Source: Chloroflexota bacterium
GTDB lineage: Bacteria; Chloroflexota; Anaerolineae; UBA1429
Length of the DNA: 19,344 bases
Assembly (NCBI GenBank): GCA_012513595.1
Contig: JAAZBY010000183.1
Coordinates: 1-19,344 of the forward strand
Direction: 5' to 3'
A program made the translations under genes and the position numbers. The notes below the pieces were generated by a model. It saw only the letters and a program-made list of their open reading frames with translations. It did not search any database and was not told the DNA's origin. Below, piece by piece: positions 1-6,763 of this stretch. Position 1 is the first letter of the stretch. Each line of letters starts with the position of its first letter.

Positions 1-3
1 GCC

Positions 4-1188
4 TTACTGCACCTTCTTGCGGGTGGCCACGTCAAAGATCACCGCGGCCGCCAGCACCAGGGCCCTCACCACGTACTGGCGGGAGATGTCGATCCCCATC
101 AGGTTCATGCCGTTGGTGAGTGAGGCCATCACCAGGGCGCCGATGATCGAACCGGTCACCTTGCCGACGCCGCCGCCCACCGCCACGCCGCCGACGAACG
201 CCGCGGCAATGGCGTCCAGCTCGAACAGGGTGCCGGCCGTGGTGGTGGCCGAGCGCAGCCAGGAGGCGTACAGGATGCCGGCCAGGGCCGTCAGGAAGCC
301 CATCGACCCGAACACCACGCCGGTGATGCGCGTCACACTGATGCCGTTCAGCGCGGCGGCCTCGGGGTTGCCGCCCACGGCGTAGATGTGCCGGCCGAGC
401 ACCGTCCGGGTGGTCACAAACGCGTAAAAGGCCACCACCGCCAGGAGCACCACCGTCTCCCAGGAGAGGCCCTGGTAGCCGGCCAGGATCCAGGTGATGC
501 CGGCGATCAGCGCCGAGATGAACACCAGCCGCAGCACAAAGACGTCCGTCGGCGTCACGGAAAAGTGGTAGGAGAGGGTCTTGCGGCGGGCACGCAGCTC
601 ACCGGCCACGTACAGGATGATGCCCACCGCCCCCAGGAGCAGCGTGACCTTGTGCACCCCCGGCAGGATGGTGAGGCCGCGGAAATCGGGGAGGAACCCG
701 TTGCCGATGGCGTTGAAAGCCTCGTCCGAGATGATGATGGTGCCCGTCCCCGCCGTGATCATCTGCAGGGCGCCCCGGTAGCCGAGCGACCCGGCCAGCG
801 AGGCCACAAAGGCGGGGATGTTCAGCCGGGCGACCAGAAAGGCCGTCAGGAGCCCCGCCAGGGTGCCGAGGGCCAGCACCATCAGGATGGTCGCGTAGGA
901 GGGCAGGCCCCAGTACTTCATGGCCATCGCCGCCACGGCCCCCAGAAAGCCGGCCAGGAAGCCCACCGACAGGTCGATGTGGCGGATGACGATGACCAGC
1001 GTCATCCCCACGGCCAACACCGCGATGTAACTCGTCGCGTTGACCAGGTTGCCGATATTCCGCGAGGAGACAAAGATCCCCTTGGTCGTGATCGTGAACA
1101 CCAGGATGATGACGGCAAAGGCAAAGTACATGCCATAGTCGCGGATGTTCTGCGCCGTGATTCTCCGAGTGCCCTTGGTAACTGACAC
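4..1188 (-). CDS. Sugar ABC transporter permease, XylH/GguB-like (CUT2 family)
   Basis: Membrane channel subunit of a monosaccharide importer. The 394-residue protein is almost entirely hydrophobic helices. It carries the family hallmark RHIDLSVG (about residues 69-76), the loop YAVGGNPEAAALNGI (269-283) that contacts the ATPase, and a Gly-rich GGVAVGGGVGKVTGS stretch (333-347). Its length matches XylH-type permeases (about 390) rather than the shorter RbsC type (about 320). The start is GTG at 1188, preceded by GGGGAGG with 5 nt spacing. It lies 17 nt downstream of the ATPase stop, as the last visible gene of a binding protein-ATPase-permease operon. It should form a homodimer in the cytoplasmic membrane. 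The sugar cannot be read from the permease; the binding protein suggests an aldose of the ChvE/XylF range. Confidence 0.93.
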   Translation of the reverse strand: MSVTKGTRRITAQNIRDYGMYFAFAVIILVFTITTKGIFVSSRNIGNLVNATSYIAVLAVGMTLVIVIRHIDLSVGFLAGFLGAVAAMAMKYWGLPSYATILMVLALGTLAGLLTAFLVARLNIPAFVASLAGSLGYRGALQMITAGTGTIIISDEAFNAIGNGFLPDFRGLTILPGVHKVTLLLGAVGIILYVAGELRARRKTLSYHFSVTPTDVFVLRLVFISALIAGITWILAGYQGLSWETVVLLAVVAFYAFVTTRTVLGRHIYAVGGNPEAAALNGISVTRITGVVFGSMGFLTALAGILYASWLRSATTTAGTLFELDAIAAAFVGGVAVGGGVGKVTGSIIGALVMASLTNGMNLMGIDISRQYVVRALVLAAAVIFDVATRKKVQ

Positions 1189-1205
1189 TGTCGCCTCCCC
1201 GCACG

Positions 1206-2000
1206 TCAGCCGACGGCGCCCTCGGCATAGTCATCTCGGGCGCCGATGATGTAGGCCACCACCTGCTCGCGAAACGCGTCGAGATCGCCCGTCACGGGGC
1301 AATCGCGCACCTTGCGCCCCTGGCGCAGCACCACCATGCGGTCGCTCACCTGGTAGATATCCTCCAGGCGGTGGGAGATGATGATGATCGAGGCGCCCTG
1401 GGCCTTGAGCTCCCGCACCAGGTCGAGCACCTGGCTGATGGCCGCCACGCTGAGGGCGGCGGTGGGCTCGTCCATGATCGTCACCTTGGAGTTGAAGGCT
1501 GTGGCGCGGGCGATGGCCACCGCCTGGCGCTGCCCGCCCGAGAGCCGTTCGACGAGCTGGCGCACCGAGGCGATATCGATGCGCAGGCGCTTCAGCAGGC
1601 GCTGGGTCTCCTGCTCCATATAGTGGCTGTCCATCACGCCGAGCGGGCCGATGCGGCTGGTCACCGCTTCCCGCCCGAGGAAGACGTTGGCGGTGACGTC
1701 GAGGTTGTTGGCCAGGGCCAGGTCCTGGTAGACCATCTCGATCCCCAGCTGCCGCGCGTGGTGGGGGTTGGCGATGCTCACTTGCTCCCCGTCGATCAGG
1801 ATCTGGCCCTCGTCGGGGGTGTAGGCGCCGCTGAGGACCTTCATGAGGGTGGACTTGCCGGCGGCGTTATCCCCCACCAGGCCGAGGACCTCGTTATGGT
1901 GCAGCGCCAGGTCGACGCCGCGCAGCGCTTGGACGGCGGCAAAGCTCTTCCTGATGCCCCGCATCTCCACGATGGGGACGGCTTCTGGCGCAGTTGTCAT
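1206..2000 (-). CDS. Sugar ABC transporter ATP-binding protein, single-domain (FrcA/short XylG type)
   Basis: ATPase that powers the sugar importer, acting as a dimer on the cytoplasmic face. The 264 residues contain one complete nucleotide-binding domain: Walker [10 protein letters not shown] (43-51), Q-loop Gln92, signature LSGGQ (153-157), Walker B VTIMDEP (173-179, catalytic Glu178) and switch His210. XylG, GguA and RbsA of proteobacteria are about 500 residues with two fused domains. This is the half-length form, as in FrcA and actinobacterial XylG, and must homodimerise. The Walker A has Ala where most family members have Gly (GDNGAGKST), which is conservative. Start ATG at 2000 follows GGAGG with 5 nt spacing. 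It is separated from the upstream binding-protein gene by 176 nt holding two hairpins, which probably lower its expression relative to the binding protein. Confidence 0.93.
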   Translation of the reverse strand: MTTAPEAVPIVEMRGIRKSFAAVQALRGVDLALHHNEVLGLVGDNAAGKSTLMKVLSGAYTPDEGQILIDGEQVSIANPHHARQLGIEMVYQDLALANNLDVTANVFLGREAVTSRIGPLGVMDSHYMEQETQRLLKRLRIDIASVRQLVERLSGGQRQAVAIARATAFNSKVTIMDEPTAALSVAAISQVLDLVRELKAQGASIIIISHRLEDIYQVSDRMVVLRQGRKVRDCPVTGDLDAFREQVVAYIIGARDDYAEGAVG

Positions 2001-2067
2001 CGTCTCCTCCCAGGGAACGGTCCGCGAAGGGCGGGCCTGCGGAGGGGCAGCCCTCGCCCGGCGATCA

Positions 2068-2097
2068 GCAAAATGGCCAAGCCGTGCGGGCTTGACC
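2068..2097 (-). terminator. Hairpin plus short U-run between binding protein and ATPase genes
   Basis: Read on the minus strand, GGTCAAGCC and GGCTTGGCC (2097-2089 and 2083-2075) form a 9-bp stem with one G-U pair and a 5-nt loop, followed at once by ATTTTGC. The U-tract is short, so this is more likely a leaky terminator than a full stop. It sits 68 nt before the ATPase start, where partial termination would let the binding protein be made in excess over the membrane complex. Confidence 0.5.
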
Positions 2098-2122
2098 CTT
2101 TGGTTGGCAACAGGATGCGGAA

Positions 2123-2162
2123 GACTGCAGGAGTGGCGGCGCAGTGCGCCACCCCTGCAGTC
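2123..2162 (-). other. Strong stem-loop just downstream of the binding-protein gene
   Basis: GACTGCAGG-A-GTGGCG (2123-2138) pairs with CGCCAC-C-CCTGCAGTC (2147-2162), giving 15 base pairs with one A/C mismatch and an 8-nt loop. It starts 14 nt after the binding-protein stop codon. No U-run follows, so it is more likely a 3' mRNA-protecting structure than a terminator, comparable in position to hairpins behind binding-protein genes of other sugar operons. The function is inferred; the pairing is seen. Confidence 0.6.
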
Positions 2163-2176
2163 CCAGCGGCCTCAAG

Positions 2177-3328
2177 TTACTGCAGCCCGGTAAACTCCTT
2201 GGCCTCATAGTATCCCGAGTCGATCAGGGCGGCCTTGACGTTGGTCTTGTCCACGCTGACGACCGCCGACGGCTTGGCGGGCACGTCGATCACGCCGTTG
2301 TTGTAGGTGGTGGTCTTGGCGGGCTCTTTGCCCTCCAGGTAGGCGACGGCCGCAGCGATGGCGTCGGCCACCAGGGTGCGGACGTCCTTTAGCACGGTCA
2401 TCGACTGCTTGCCATCGATGATGTACTGGACGGAGGGGATCTCGGCGTCCTGCCCGGTGATGATGTAGCTCGTCACGTCCTTGTCGGCGGCGAACACGTC
2501 GGCGATGGAGCGCGAGGTGCCGTCGTTGGGGGCCAGGATAAAGACGTCCCCCTTGTCAGCCGCGGCGGTGGCGGTGAGGTTGGCCTCCGCGATGTTCTTG
2601 GCCACCGCAAAGTCCCAGTTGGTCGTGATCTGGCCGATGATCTTGCTCATCTCGTCGCGGGTGAGGGTGGCCTTGTCTTGCAGGGCGACCGCCTCGGCAG
2701 AGTTCTTGATGACAAAGGTACCGTCGACGATCTTGGGCTGCAACACGTTCCAGGCGCCCTCAAAGAAGAGGAAGGCGTTGTTGTCGGTGGCGGCGCCGGC
2801 ATAGAGGTACAGCGGCAGCCCCGTGCCGGTGGCCTTGTCGACCAGGTACTGGGCCTGCGCCTCACCGACCGAGACGCTGTCAAAGGTCACATAATAGTCG
2901 ACCGCGTCGGTATCGCGAATGAGCCGGTCGTAAGAGACCACCTTGATCCCCGCGGCGCGGGCTTCGGAGGCCGCGGCGGCGGCGGCAGTGGCGTCATGGG
3001 GGCAGATGATAATCACTTTGACGCCCTGGTTGATGAGCGACTCGACGTTGGCCTTTTCCTTGGCCGAATCGCCCTGCGAGAAGAGGATCTGGACGTCGTA
3101 ACCGGCCTTTTGGAAGGCATCGCGGAAGCGGGTCTCGTCCTGGATCCAGCGGGGCTCGTCCTTGGTCGGCAAGACGACGCCGACGGAGAACTTGGCCTCG
3201 GCCGGCGCTGCCGGCTCGGCCGGGGCCGCCGGCTCGGCCGGGGCCTGCACGACGCAGGCCGACAGGACCAGCGCGACCACCATCAAGGTGGCCAGAACGA
3301 ACAGCGAACGCATCCTCAGCTGTGACAC
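2177..3328 (-). CDS. Sugar-binding lipoprotein of ABC transporter, ChvE/XylF-like
   Basis: Extracellular sugar receptor anchored in the membrane as a lipoprotein. From the chosen start the protein has 383 residues: a basic n-region, a hydrophobic stretch (LFVLATLMVVALVL) and lipobox LSAC, then a linker of AEPAAP repeats encoded by an 18-nt tandem repeat (3210-3245). The mature domain is a type I periplasmic-binding fold beginning FSVGVVLPTKDEPRW. ChvE-like motifs follow: KVVSYDRLIRDTDAVDYYVTFD, the DNNAF segment and ITGQDAEIPSVQYI. GTG at 3328 is preferred over the in-frame GTG at 3352 and ATG at 3313, because AAGGAGGGG lies 3 nt before it. First gene of the importer operon. ChvE relatives bind several aldoses (glucose, galactose, arabinose, xylose), so the ligand is not settled. 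Confidence 0.92.
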   Translation of the reverse strand: MSQLRMRSLFVLATLMVVALVLSACVVQAPAEPAAPAEPAAPAEAKFSVGVVLPTKDEPRWIQDETRFRDAFQKAGYDVQILFSQGDSAKEKANVESLINQGVKVIIICPHDATAAAAAASEARAAGIKVVSYDRLIRDTDAVDYYVTFDSVSVGEAQAQYLVDKATGTGLPLYLYAGAATDNNAFLFFEGAWNVLQPKIVDGTFVIKNSAEAVALQDKATLTRDEMSKIIGQITTNWDFAVAKNIAEANLTATAAADKGDVFILAPNDGTSRSIADVFAADKDVTSYIITGQDAEIPSVQYIIDGKQSMTVLKDVRTLVADAIAAAVAYLEGKEPAKTTTYNNGVIDVPAKPSAVVSVDKTNVKAALIDSGYYEAKEFTGLQ

Positions 3329-3648
3329 AGTCCCCTCCTTGGTCGGGCCCACTTTGGCCCCTGGTGAGTGCCTGAATCTGCGAGACGCCTGGGACGCATC
3401 CAGACAGTGTCCGCCAACTCACCCCCTTTCCGCACGGTCAGCGCACCGCTGGGCCTGGGCGGGGCCCAGGCGCGCCGGCGGACGCGCTGAGAAGGCTGGC
3501 TATCAGGAAGGGTGGAGGGCCAAAAAACGCGCCGCCCGAACAACGTTGCGCGACGCTGCAATAGAGAGGAAACGCTGGAGAGGCGCCCGGCGCTATGGCC
3601 GGACCGGAACCCGGTCCACCGTGAGACACCTGCGAAGACCAGGGAACT
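3329..3648 (-). promoter_or_regulatory. Long structured 5' leader of the sugar importer operon
   Basis: About 320 nt separate the predicted transcription start (about 3648) from the GTG start. In transcript order the leader holds three structures. The first is a perfect 7-bp hairpin GGACCGG-GTT-CCGGTCC (3617-3601). The second is a 5-bp GC-only stem CGCGC/GCGCG with a 15-nt loop (3552-3528), followed directly by T6 (3527-3522), like a weak intrinsic terminator. The third is a perfect 8-bp hairpin GCCTGGGC-CCC-GCCCAGGC (3471-3453). I recognise no known riboswitch consensus. The 8-bp palindrome CAACGTTG (3541-3548) lies in the loop of the attenuator-like stem. Regulation by attenuation is inferred from layout only. 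No convincing gene is encoded in this stretch. Confidence 0.45.
3332..3340 (-). promoter_or_regulatory. Ribosome binding site deciding the binding-protein start
   Basis: AAGGAGGGG on the minus strand lies 3 nt before GTG at 3328 (GGAGG core 5 nt away). It lies inside the reading frame of the longer alternative starting at 3352, and is too far (about 18 nt) from the ATG at 3313. It therefore supports the GTG start. Confidence 0.75.
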
Positions 3649-3654
3649 GCACAA

Positions 3655-3683
3655 AGTATAGCCACAATGTGAAGCGTTGTCAA
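3655..3683 (-). promoter_or_regulatory. Near-consensus housekeeping promoter of the sugar importer operon
   Basis: On the minus strand a perfect -35 TTGACA (3683-3678) is followed by a 17-nt spacer and -10 TATACT (3660-3655, five of six consensus bases). This is the strongest sigma70-type promoter in the window. Predicted start of transcription is near 3648. A strong core promoter on a sugar operon usually implies repression or attenuation downstream. Confidence 0.8.
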
Positions 3684-3750
3684 TGGCATCGGCAAGAAGC
3701 CGGCCCGACGGCGAGACTCTCCGCGCCCACCATGTGCGCCCCTGGGAGGG

Positions 3751-3845
3751 AAGAAGGACAGGATTTTGGGGAGCTCTGCCGACACAGATCCTCGCGGTAG
3801 GCAGGGCTACTGGGTCCCCAGGCCGGGCAATCCTGTGCATCCTGT
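3751..3845 (+). repeat. Degenerate copy of ATCCTGT inverted-repeat element
   Basis: The left arm AAGAAGGACAGGATTTT (3751-3767) and the right arm CAATCCTGTGCATCCTGT (3828-3845) face each other. The right arm keeps the 9-bp period seen in the fuller element near 6.5 kb. The spacer contains a small CTGGG-TC-CCCAG hairpin (3811-3822). It lies between the divergent promoters of the sugar operon and of the small membrane protein. It shares the GAAGGACAGGATT arm with the 6.5 kb element, which marks both as members of one dispersed family. Confidence 0.6.
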
Positions 3846-3914
3846 GGGTCTCTCCTCGGCAGCCGCGGAACTGGGCCGCCGCAGGGCGCGTTTCCCGCCG
3901 GGGCGGCCCGGGGG

Positions 3915-3920
3915 TATAAT
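3915..3920 (+). promoter_or_regulatory. Consensus -10 box upstream of the small membrane protein
   Basis: A perfect TATAAT stands out in GC-rich DNA and is followed by GGCCCCCG. The -35 position (around 3891-3897, TTTCCC/TTCCCG) is poor. Transcription would begin near 3927, giving a leader of about 55 nt before ATG 3983. The following MFS gene probably shares this promoter. Confidence 0.55.
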
Positions 3921-3982
3921 GGCCCCCGTTGTACCGGCCCCCCGCGCCGCCTACACGGGCCGGAGGAAGGGATCGAGCACCG

Positions 3983-4222
3983 ATGGTAGACCCCGGCTTT
4001 TGGCGAGAGCTCTTTGTGCGGGCTGGCCTGACGGGCACCCTGGCGGTCGTCGCTATCGTCCTCCTGGACGCGGATCCCTGGATCTTGGCGCTGCCGGCCG
4101 GCGTGGCCCTGCTCGTGACGGTCAAGTGGCACCCCTGGACCCACGGCGGCACTGACGGTCGCGACGACCGTGACGGTCGCGACGACCGTGGCGGTCGCGG
4201 CGACCGCGACCCTGACGCCTGA
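3983..4222 (+). CDS. Small two-helix membrane protein with Asp/Arg/Gly repeat tail
   Basis: A 79-residue protein I do not recognise. Two hydrophobic segments (about residues 13-29 and 32-48) are joined by a short DADPW turn, so it should be a membrane hairpin. After a KWHPWTHGG junction the C-terminus is a hydrophilic, mixed-charge tail of DGRDDR-type repeats (about 57-77), encoded by 18-nt tandem repeats. ATG 3983 is chosen because GGAGGAAGGG lies upstream (11-16 nt, rather far) and the sequence begins with a normal amphipathic stretch. A longer in-frame start at 3929 would add a Pro/Arg-rich segment with no ribosome site. It lies 51 nt before the MFS gene on the same strand. The upstream TATAAT supports that it is expressed, but coding status remains moderately certain. 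Confidence 0.6.
   Translation: MVDPGFWRELFVRAGLTGTLAVVAIVLLDADPWILALPAGVALLVTVKWHPWTHGGTDGRDDRDGRDDRGGRGDRDPDA
4154..4207 (+). repeat. 18-bp tandem repeat, three units, inside the small membrane protein gene
   Basis: Units GACGGTCGCGACGACCGT at 4154-4171 and 4172-4189 are identical. A third unit, 4190-4207, differs at a few bases. Each unit is itself an inverted repeat (ACGGTCG-CGA-CGACCGT), so the RNA can form serial hairpins. The length is a multiple of three, so copy-number change would lengthen or shorten the Asp/Arg tail without breaking the frame. Confidence 0.85.
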
Positions 4223-4273
4223 GAGACTCCGGGGAGTTCCCCCGTTCATCCGTCTTTGATAGGGAGAGATGCA

Positions 4274-5515
4274 ATGGCTTTGGACAGGGCCGGCACCGTA
4301 GCGGGCGCCCCGGAGCGGGCGGGCACCCAGCAGCGCACCATCGTTTTCTTTTCTGTGGCCGTTTTCCTCTACTGGATCGCCCTCTACCTGTACATCCCGA
4401 CCTTGACGGCGTATGCCGAATCCAAGACCGATGACCTGGTCCTGGTGGGCACGGCCCTGTCGATGTACGGCTTCTGGCAGGCCATCGTGCGGCTGCCGTT
4501 GGGGATTGCCTCGGACTGGTTGGGCCGGCGCAAGGTCTTTATCGCCATCGGCTTTGGCCTGGCGGCCCTGGGCGCCTACGTGGTGGGCGCGGCCGGGTCG
4601 ATCCAGGGGGTCATCCTGGGGCGGGCCATCGTCGGGGTGGCCGCGGCCACCTGGGTACCGCTGGTGGTGGCCTTTAGCAGCCTCTTCCCGCCGGAGGAGG
4701 CCGTGCGCGCCAGCGCCCTCCTGACCTTCATCGGCTCCATCGGGCGGGTGTTGGCCACCGGCGCGACGGGTTACCTCAACCGCCTGGGGCAGCGCATCTG
4801 GCCGGGCGATGCCTTCTCGGGCTACCCGCTGGCCTACTACCTGGCCGCGGTAGCCGCCCTGCTGGCCATCCTGGCCGTGCTGCCGGCCGCCGAGGAGCGC
4901 CGCCCGCGCAAGCAGCCCTCGCTCGGCTCGCTGGGCCGGCTGATCTCGCGGCGAGACGTCTTGCTCCCCTCGCTCCTCTCCGCGGTGACGCAGTACGGGG
5001 TGTGGATGTCTACCTTTGGGTACATCCCGCTGATCGCGGCCGAGCTGGGCGCCTCCGGCATCACCTCGAGCCTGATGGTCAGCGTGAACATCGGCGTGCA
5101 GACGCTGGCCAACCTGGCCGCCTCCGGGCTGACGCGCAAGATCGGGTCACGGGCGCTGGTCTACATCGGGTTTGTGCTGATGTCGCTGGGGCTGGCCGGC
5201 GTGGCGCTGGCGCCCTCGATGGCCGTGTTGTGGGTGGCGCAGCTGACGCTGGGCCTCTCGCAGGGGTTGGCCTACCCGGTGCTGATGGGCCTCAGCATTC
5301 GCAATGTGGATGAGGAGCAGCGCGCCTCGGCCATGGGGCTGCACCAGGCCGTCTATGCCATCGGCATGTTCGCGGGGCCCTGGCTGGGCGGCATCCTGGG
5401 CAAGGCCCTGGGCCTGCGGCCGATGTTCGGCATCACCGCGGTGGCGCTGCTCCTCCTGGGGCTGGCCGGCACTCGCCTGATGGACGGCCACCGCACCGAA
5501 AGGGCCGCGCTCTGA
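4274..5515 (+). CDS. Major facilitator superfamily transporter
   Basis: A 413-residue inner-membrane transporter, the usual 12-helix MFS size. Its N-terminal half shows motif A as GIASDWLGRRKV (about residues 77-88) between helices 2 and 3, and RAIVGVAAATW in helix 4. A central cytoplasmic loop around AAEERRPRKQPS divides the two halves, and the second half repeats the pattern with GLTRKIGSRAL. ATG 4274 is preferred over an in-frame TTG at 4256 because AGGGAGAG lies 5 nt before the ATG. It follows the small membrane protein after 51 nt, likely one transcript. The substrate cannot be told; the overall look is of a drug/proton antiporter or an organic solute exporter. Confidence 0.88.
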   Translation: MALDRAGTVAGAPERAGTQQRTIVFFSVAVFLYWIALYLYIPTLTAYAESKTDDLVLVGTALSMYGFWQAIVRLPLGIASDWLGRRKVFIAIGFGLAALGAYVVGAAGSIQGVILGRAIVGVAAATWVPLVVAFSSLFPPEEAVRASALLTFIGSIGRVLATGATGYLNRLGQRIWPGDAFSGYPLAYYLAAVAALLAILAVLPAAEERRPRKQPSLGSLGRLISRRDVLLPSLLSAVTQYGVWMSTFGYIPLIAAELGASGITSSLMVSVNIGVQTLANLAASGLTRKIGSRALVYIGFVLMSLGLAGVALAPSMAVLWVAQLTLGLSQGLAYPVLMGLSIRNVDEEQRASAMGLHQAVYAIGMFAGPWLGGILGKALGLRPMFGITAVALLLLGLAGTRLMDGHRTERAAL

Positions 5516-5587
5516 CGGCGGCCCGCCGGGGCAGGCGCAGCGGGCGGGGCGCTTTCACGCACGCTTCACGCCGGGCGCGCCGCGGGC

Positions 5588-5596
5588 TGCTACGCT
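5588..5596 (+). promoter_or_regulatory. Possible extended -10 promoter for the secreted protein gene
   Basis: TGCTACGCT fits an extended -10 (TGn plus TACGCT, four of six). The nearest -35-like TTCACG (5565-5570) is 20 nt away, too far for a normal spacer. It lies 48 nt before the chosen GTG start. Weak support. Confidence 0.3.
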
Positions 5597-5643
5597 CCGA
5601 GCAGGGCGGTTTGCGGACCGCGCCGCCCGGGGGTGAGCGTCGG

Positions 5644-6429
5644 GTGACACGAGCGCGCGTGCTGGCCGCCCTTCTTGGGATCGTTCTCCTCGGCCTGCGG
5701 CCGGCCCTGGCAGGGCCGGCCGCCGCCCAGGCGCCCGCGCGCCCCCGCCACGTGGCGCACATCCCGCTGCTCCTGGCGCCCGGGGCCCTCCTGGCCATGC
5801 CCGCGGCCCACTATGAGGCGCTGACCGTCTTTTCCGCCCCGGCCGACCGCCCCGCCGCCGAACACCCCGACCTGAACTTGGCCCTGCGCGGCTACTCGAT
5901 CACGGGGGCCGCCGCCGCGCTGGTGGACATCCTCGGCCCGGCCGACCCGCTGGCCCCGCGGCTGACGGGGCTGCTCGTACCGGGGGGCACGCCGCCCATC
6001 GCCGCCGTGTACCGCGTGAACGAGTGGGACTGGCCGCGAAACAGCCTCGGCCCCGCCATCGCCGACCCCGAGGTGACCCTGGCCGGCCTGGCGGCCACGC
6101 CCGGGCAGACGGTGGCGCTCCCTCCTTCCGGGTATGACATCGGCAGCGGCTACCAGGCCCTGGTGCTCTACGCCGCGCCAGGCCGGCTGACCCTCAAGTA
6201 CACCCGGGAGGACAATGTCGTCCACGGCTACACCCTGCACCTCGAGGGGCTGGCGGTGCACCCCGACCTCCTGGCCCTCTACCGCGCCTGTGACGCCGCC
6301 GGCCGCGGCACGCTGCCGGCCCTGCGCGGCGGCCAGCCGCTCGGCGTGGCCGCCGGCACGGAGGTGGGCGTGGCCGTGCGCGACGCGGGCTCCTTCATGG
6401 ACCCCCGCTCCCGCAAGGACTGGTGGTAG
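5644..6429 (+). CDS. Conserved-looking secreted protein of unknown function
   Basis: A 261-residue exported protein with a short basic start (TRAR), a hydrophobic core (VLAALLGIVLLGL) and possible signal peptidase sites after ALA (23) or AQA (30). The mature part has a central YRVNEWDWPRNSLG segment (about 123-136). It also has a long, ordered C-terminal block with YDIGSGYQALVLYAAPGRL, LKYTREDNVVHGYTLHLEG, and the ending VRDAGSFMDPRSRKDWW. The Trp/Arg/Asp-rich ending looks strongly constrained. I recall similar secreted proteins in Chloroflexota but no assigned function. The ALVLYA and HGYTLHLEG pieces faintly suggest an M23-like beta fold, without the zinc ligands I would expect, so no enzyme activity is claimed. 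GTG 5644 (after GGTGAG) gives a proper signal peptide; a TTG at 5611 would add 11 charged residues. Confidence 0.75.
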   Translation: MTRARVLAALLGIVLLGLRPALAGPAAAQAPARPRHVAHIPLLLAPGALLAMPAAHYEALTVFSAPADRPAAEHPDLNLALRGYSITGAAAALVDILGPADPLAPRLTGLLVPGGTPPIAAVYRVNEWDWPRNSLGPAIADPEVTLAGLAATPGQTVALPPSGYDIGSGYQALVLYAAPGRLTLKYTREDNVVHGYTLHLEGLAVHPDLLALYRACDAAGRGTLPALRGGQPLGVAAGTEVGVAVRDAGSFMDPRSRKDWW

Positions 6430-6460
6430 TCCTCGTACGGCCTCAAGAAGCAAAGAAACA

Positions 6461-6600
6461 GAAGAAGGACAGGATTAACAGGATTTACAGGATTTAAAGA
6501 TTGCTTGCTAGGAAGGCGTCTCGAGGCGAGACGCCCAACCAAGATCACGTTCCTGCCAATCCTATCAATCCTGTTAATCCTGTACATCCTGTCCTTCTTC
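6461..6600 (+). repeat. Nested inverted-repeat element with 9-bp ACAGGATTT periodicity
   Basis: The left arm contains three direct 9-mers, ACAGGATTA, ACAGGATTT and ACAGGATTT (6469-6495), preceded by GAAGAAGG. The right arm has four 9-mers of the complementary sense (6557-6592: CAATCCTAT, CAATCCTGT, TAATCCTGT, ACATCCTGT), followed by CCTTCTTC. The arms pair over about 35 nt with few mismatches. Between them sits a perfect hairpin GGCGTCTCG-AGG-CGAGACGCC (6515-6535). The element begins about 30 nt after the stop of the secreted-protein gene. It may act as a 3' structure for that gene. It is much richer in A/T than its surroundings and carries no gene. Confidence 0.85.
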
Positions 6601-6637
6601 TCCTTCCCGTAGCAGCAACGGCGGATGCCGGCGGGCG

Positions 6638-6666
6638 TTGACCCCGCGGCGCCGGCGTGCTAACCT
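6638..6666 (+). promoter_or_regulatory. Likely promoter of the fucose activation operon
   Basis: TTGACC (6638-6643, five of six) is followed by exactly 17 nt and TAACCT (6661-6666, three of six), with TGC directly before it as an extended -10. Transcription would start near 6673, about 90 nt before the fkp start codon. The rest of 6604-6763 holds nothing else that I recognise. Confidence 0.45.
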
Positions 6667-6763
6667 CACCCGCCGACCCGCTCTGCCGGGCCCCGGCCAA
6701 GACGCCTTCTACCTGTTCCGCCAACTGGGGCTGTAGGCAGGCCCTGGCAGCCCTGGAGGCAAG

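Noticed and set aside
3210..3245. 18-bp tandem repeat in the binding-protein gene
   Set aside because: It codes for the usual low-complexity Ala/Pro/Glu lipoprotein linker, so it is expected and carries little information.
3541..3548. Palindrome CAACGTTG as a LacI-type operator
   Set aside because: Symmetry stops after 8 bp, it lies about 100 nt inside the transcript, and there is no regulator gene nearby. It is noted only as part of the leader.
4256..4273. TTG start 18 nt upstream for the MFS gene
   Set aside because: AGGGAGAG lies between the TTG and ATG 4274 and is properly spaced for the ATG.
6638..6736. A 32-codon frame (TTG start) ending GQDAFYLFRQLGL just before fkp
   Set aside because: It looks slightly protein-like and could be a leader peptide or a gene remnant. 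However, its TTG is the probable -35 of the fkp promoter, there is no ribosome site, and it is too short to judge.
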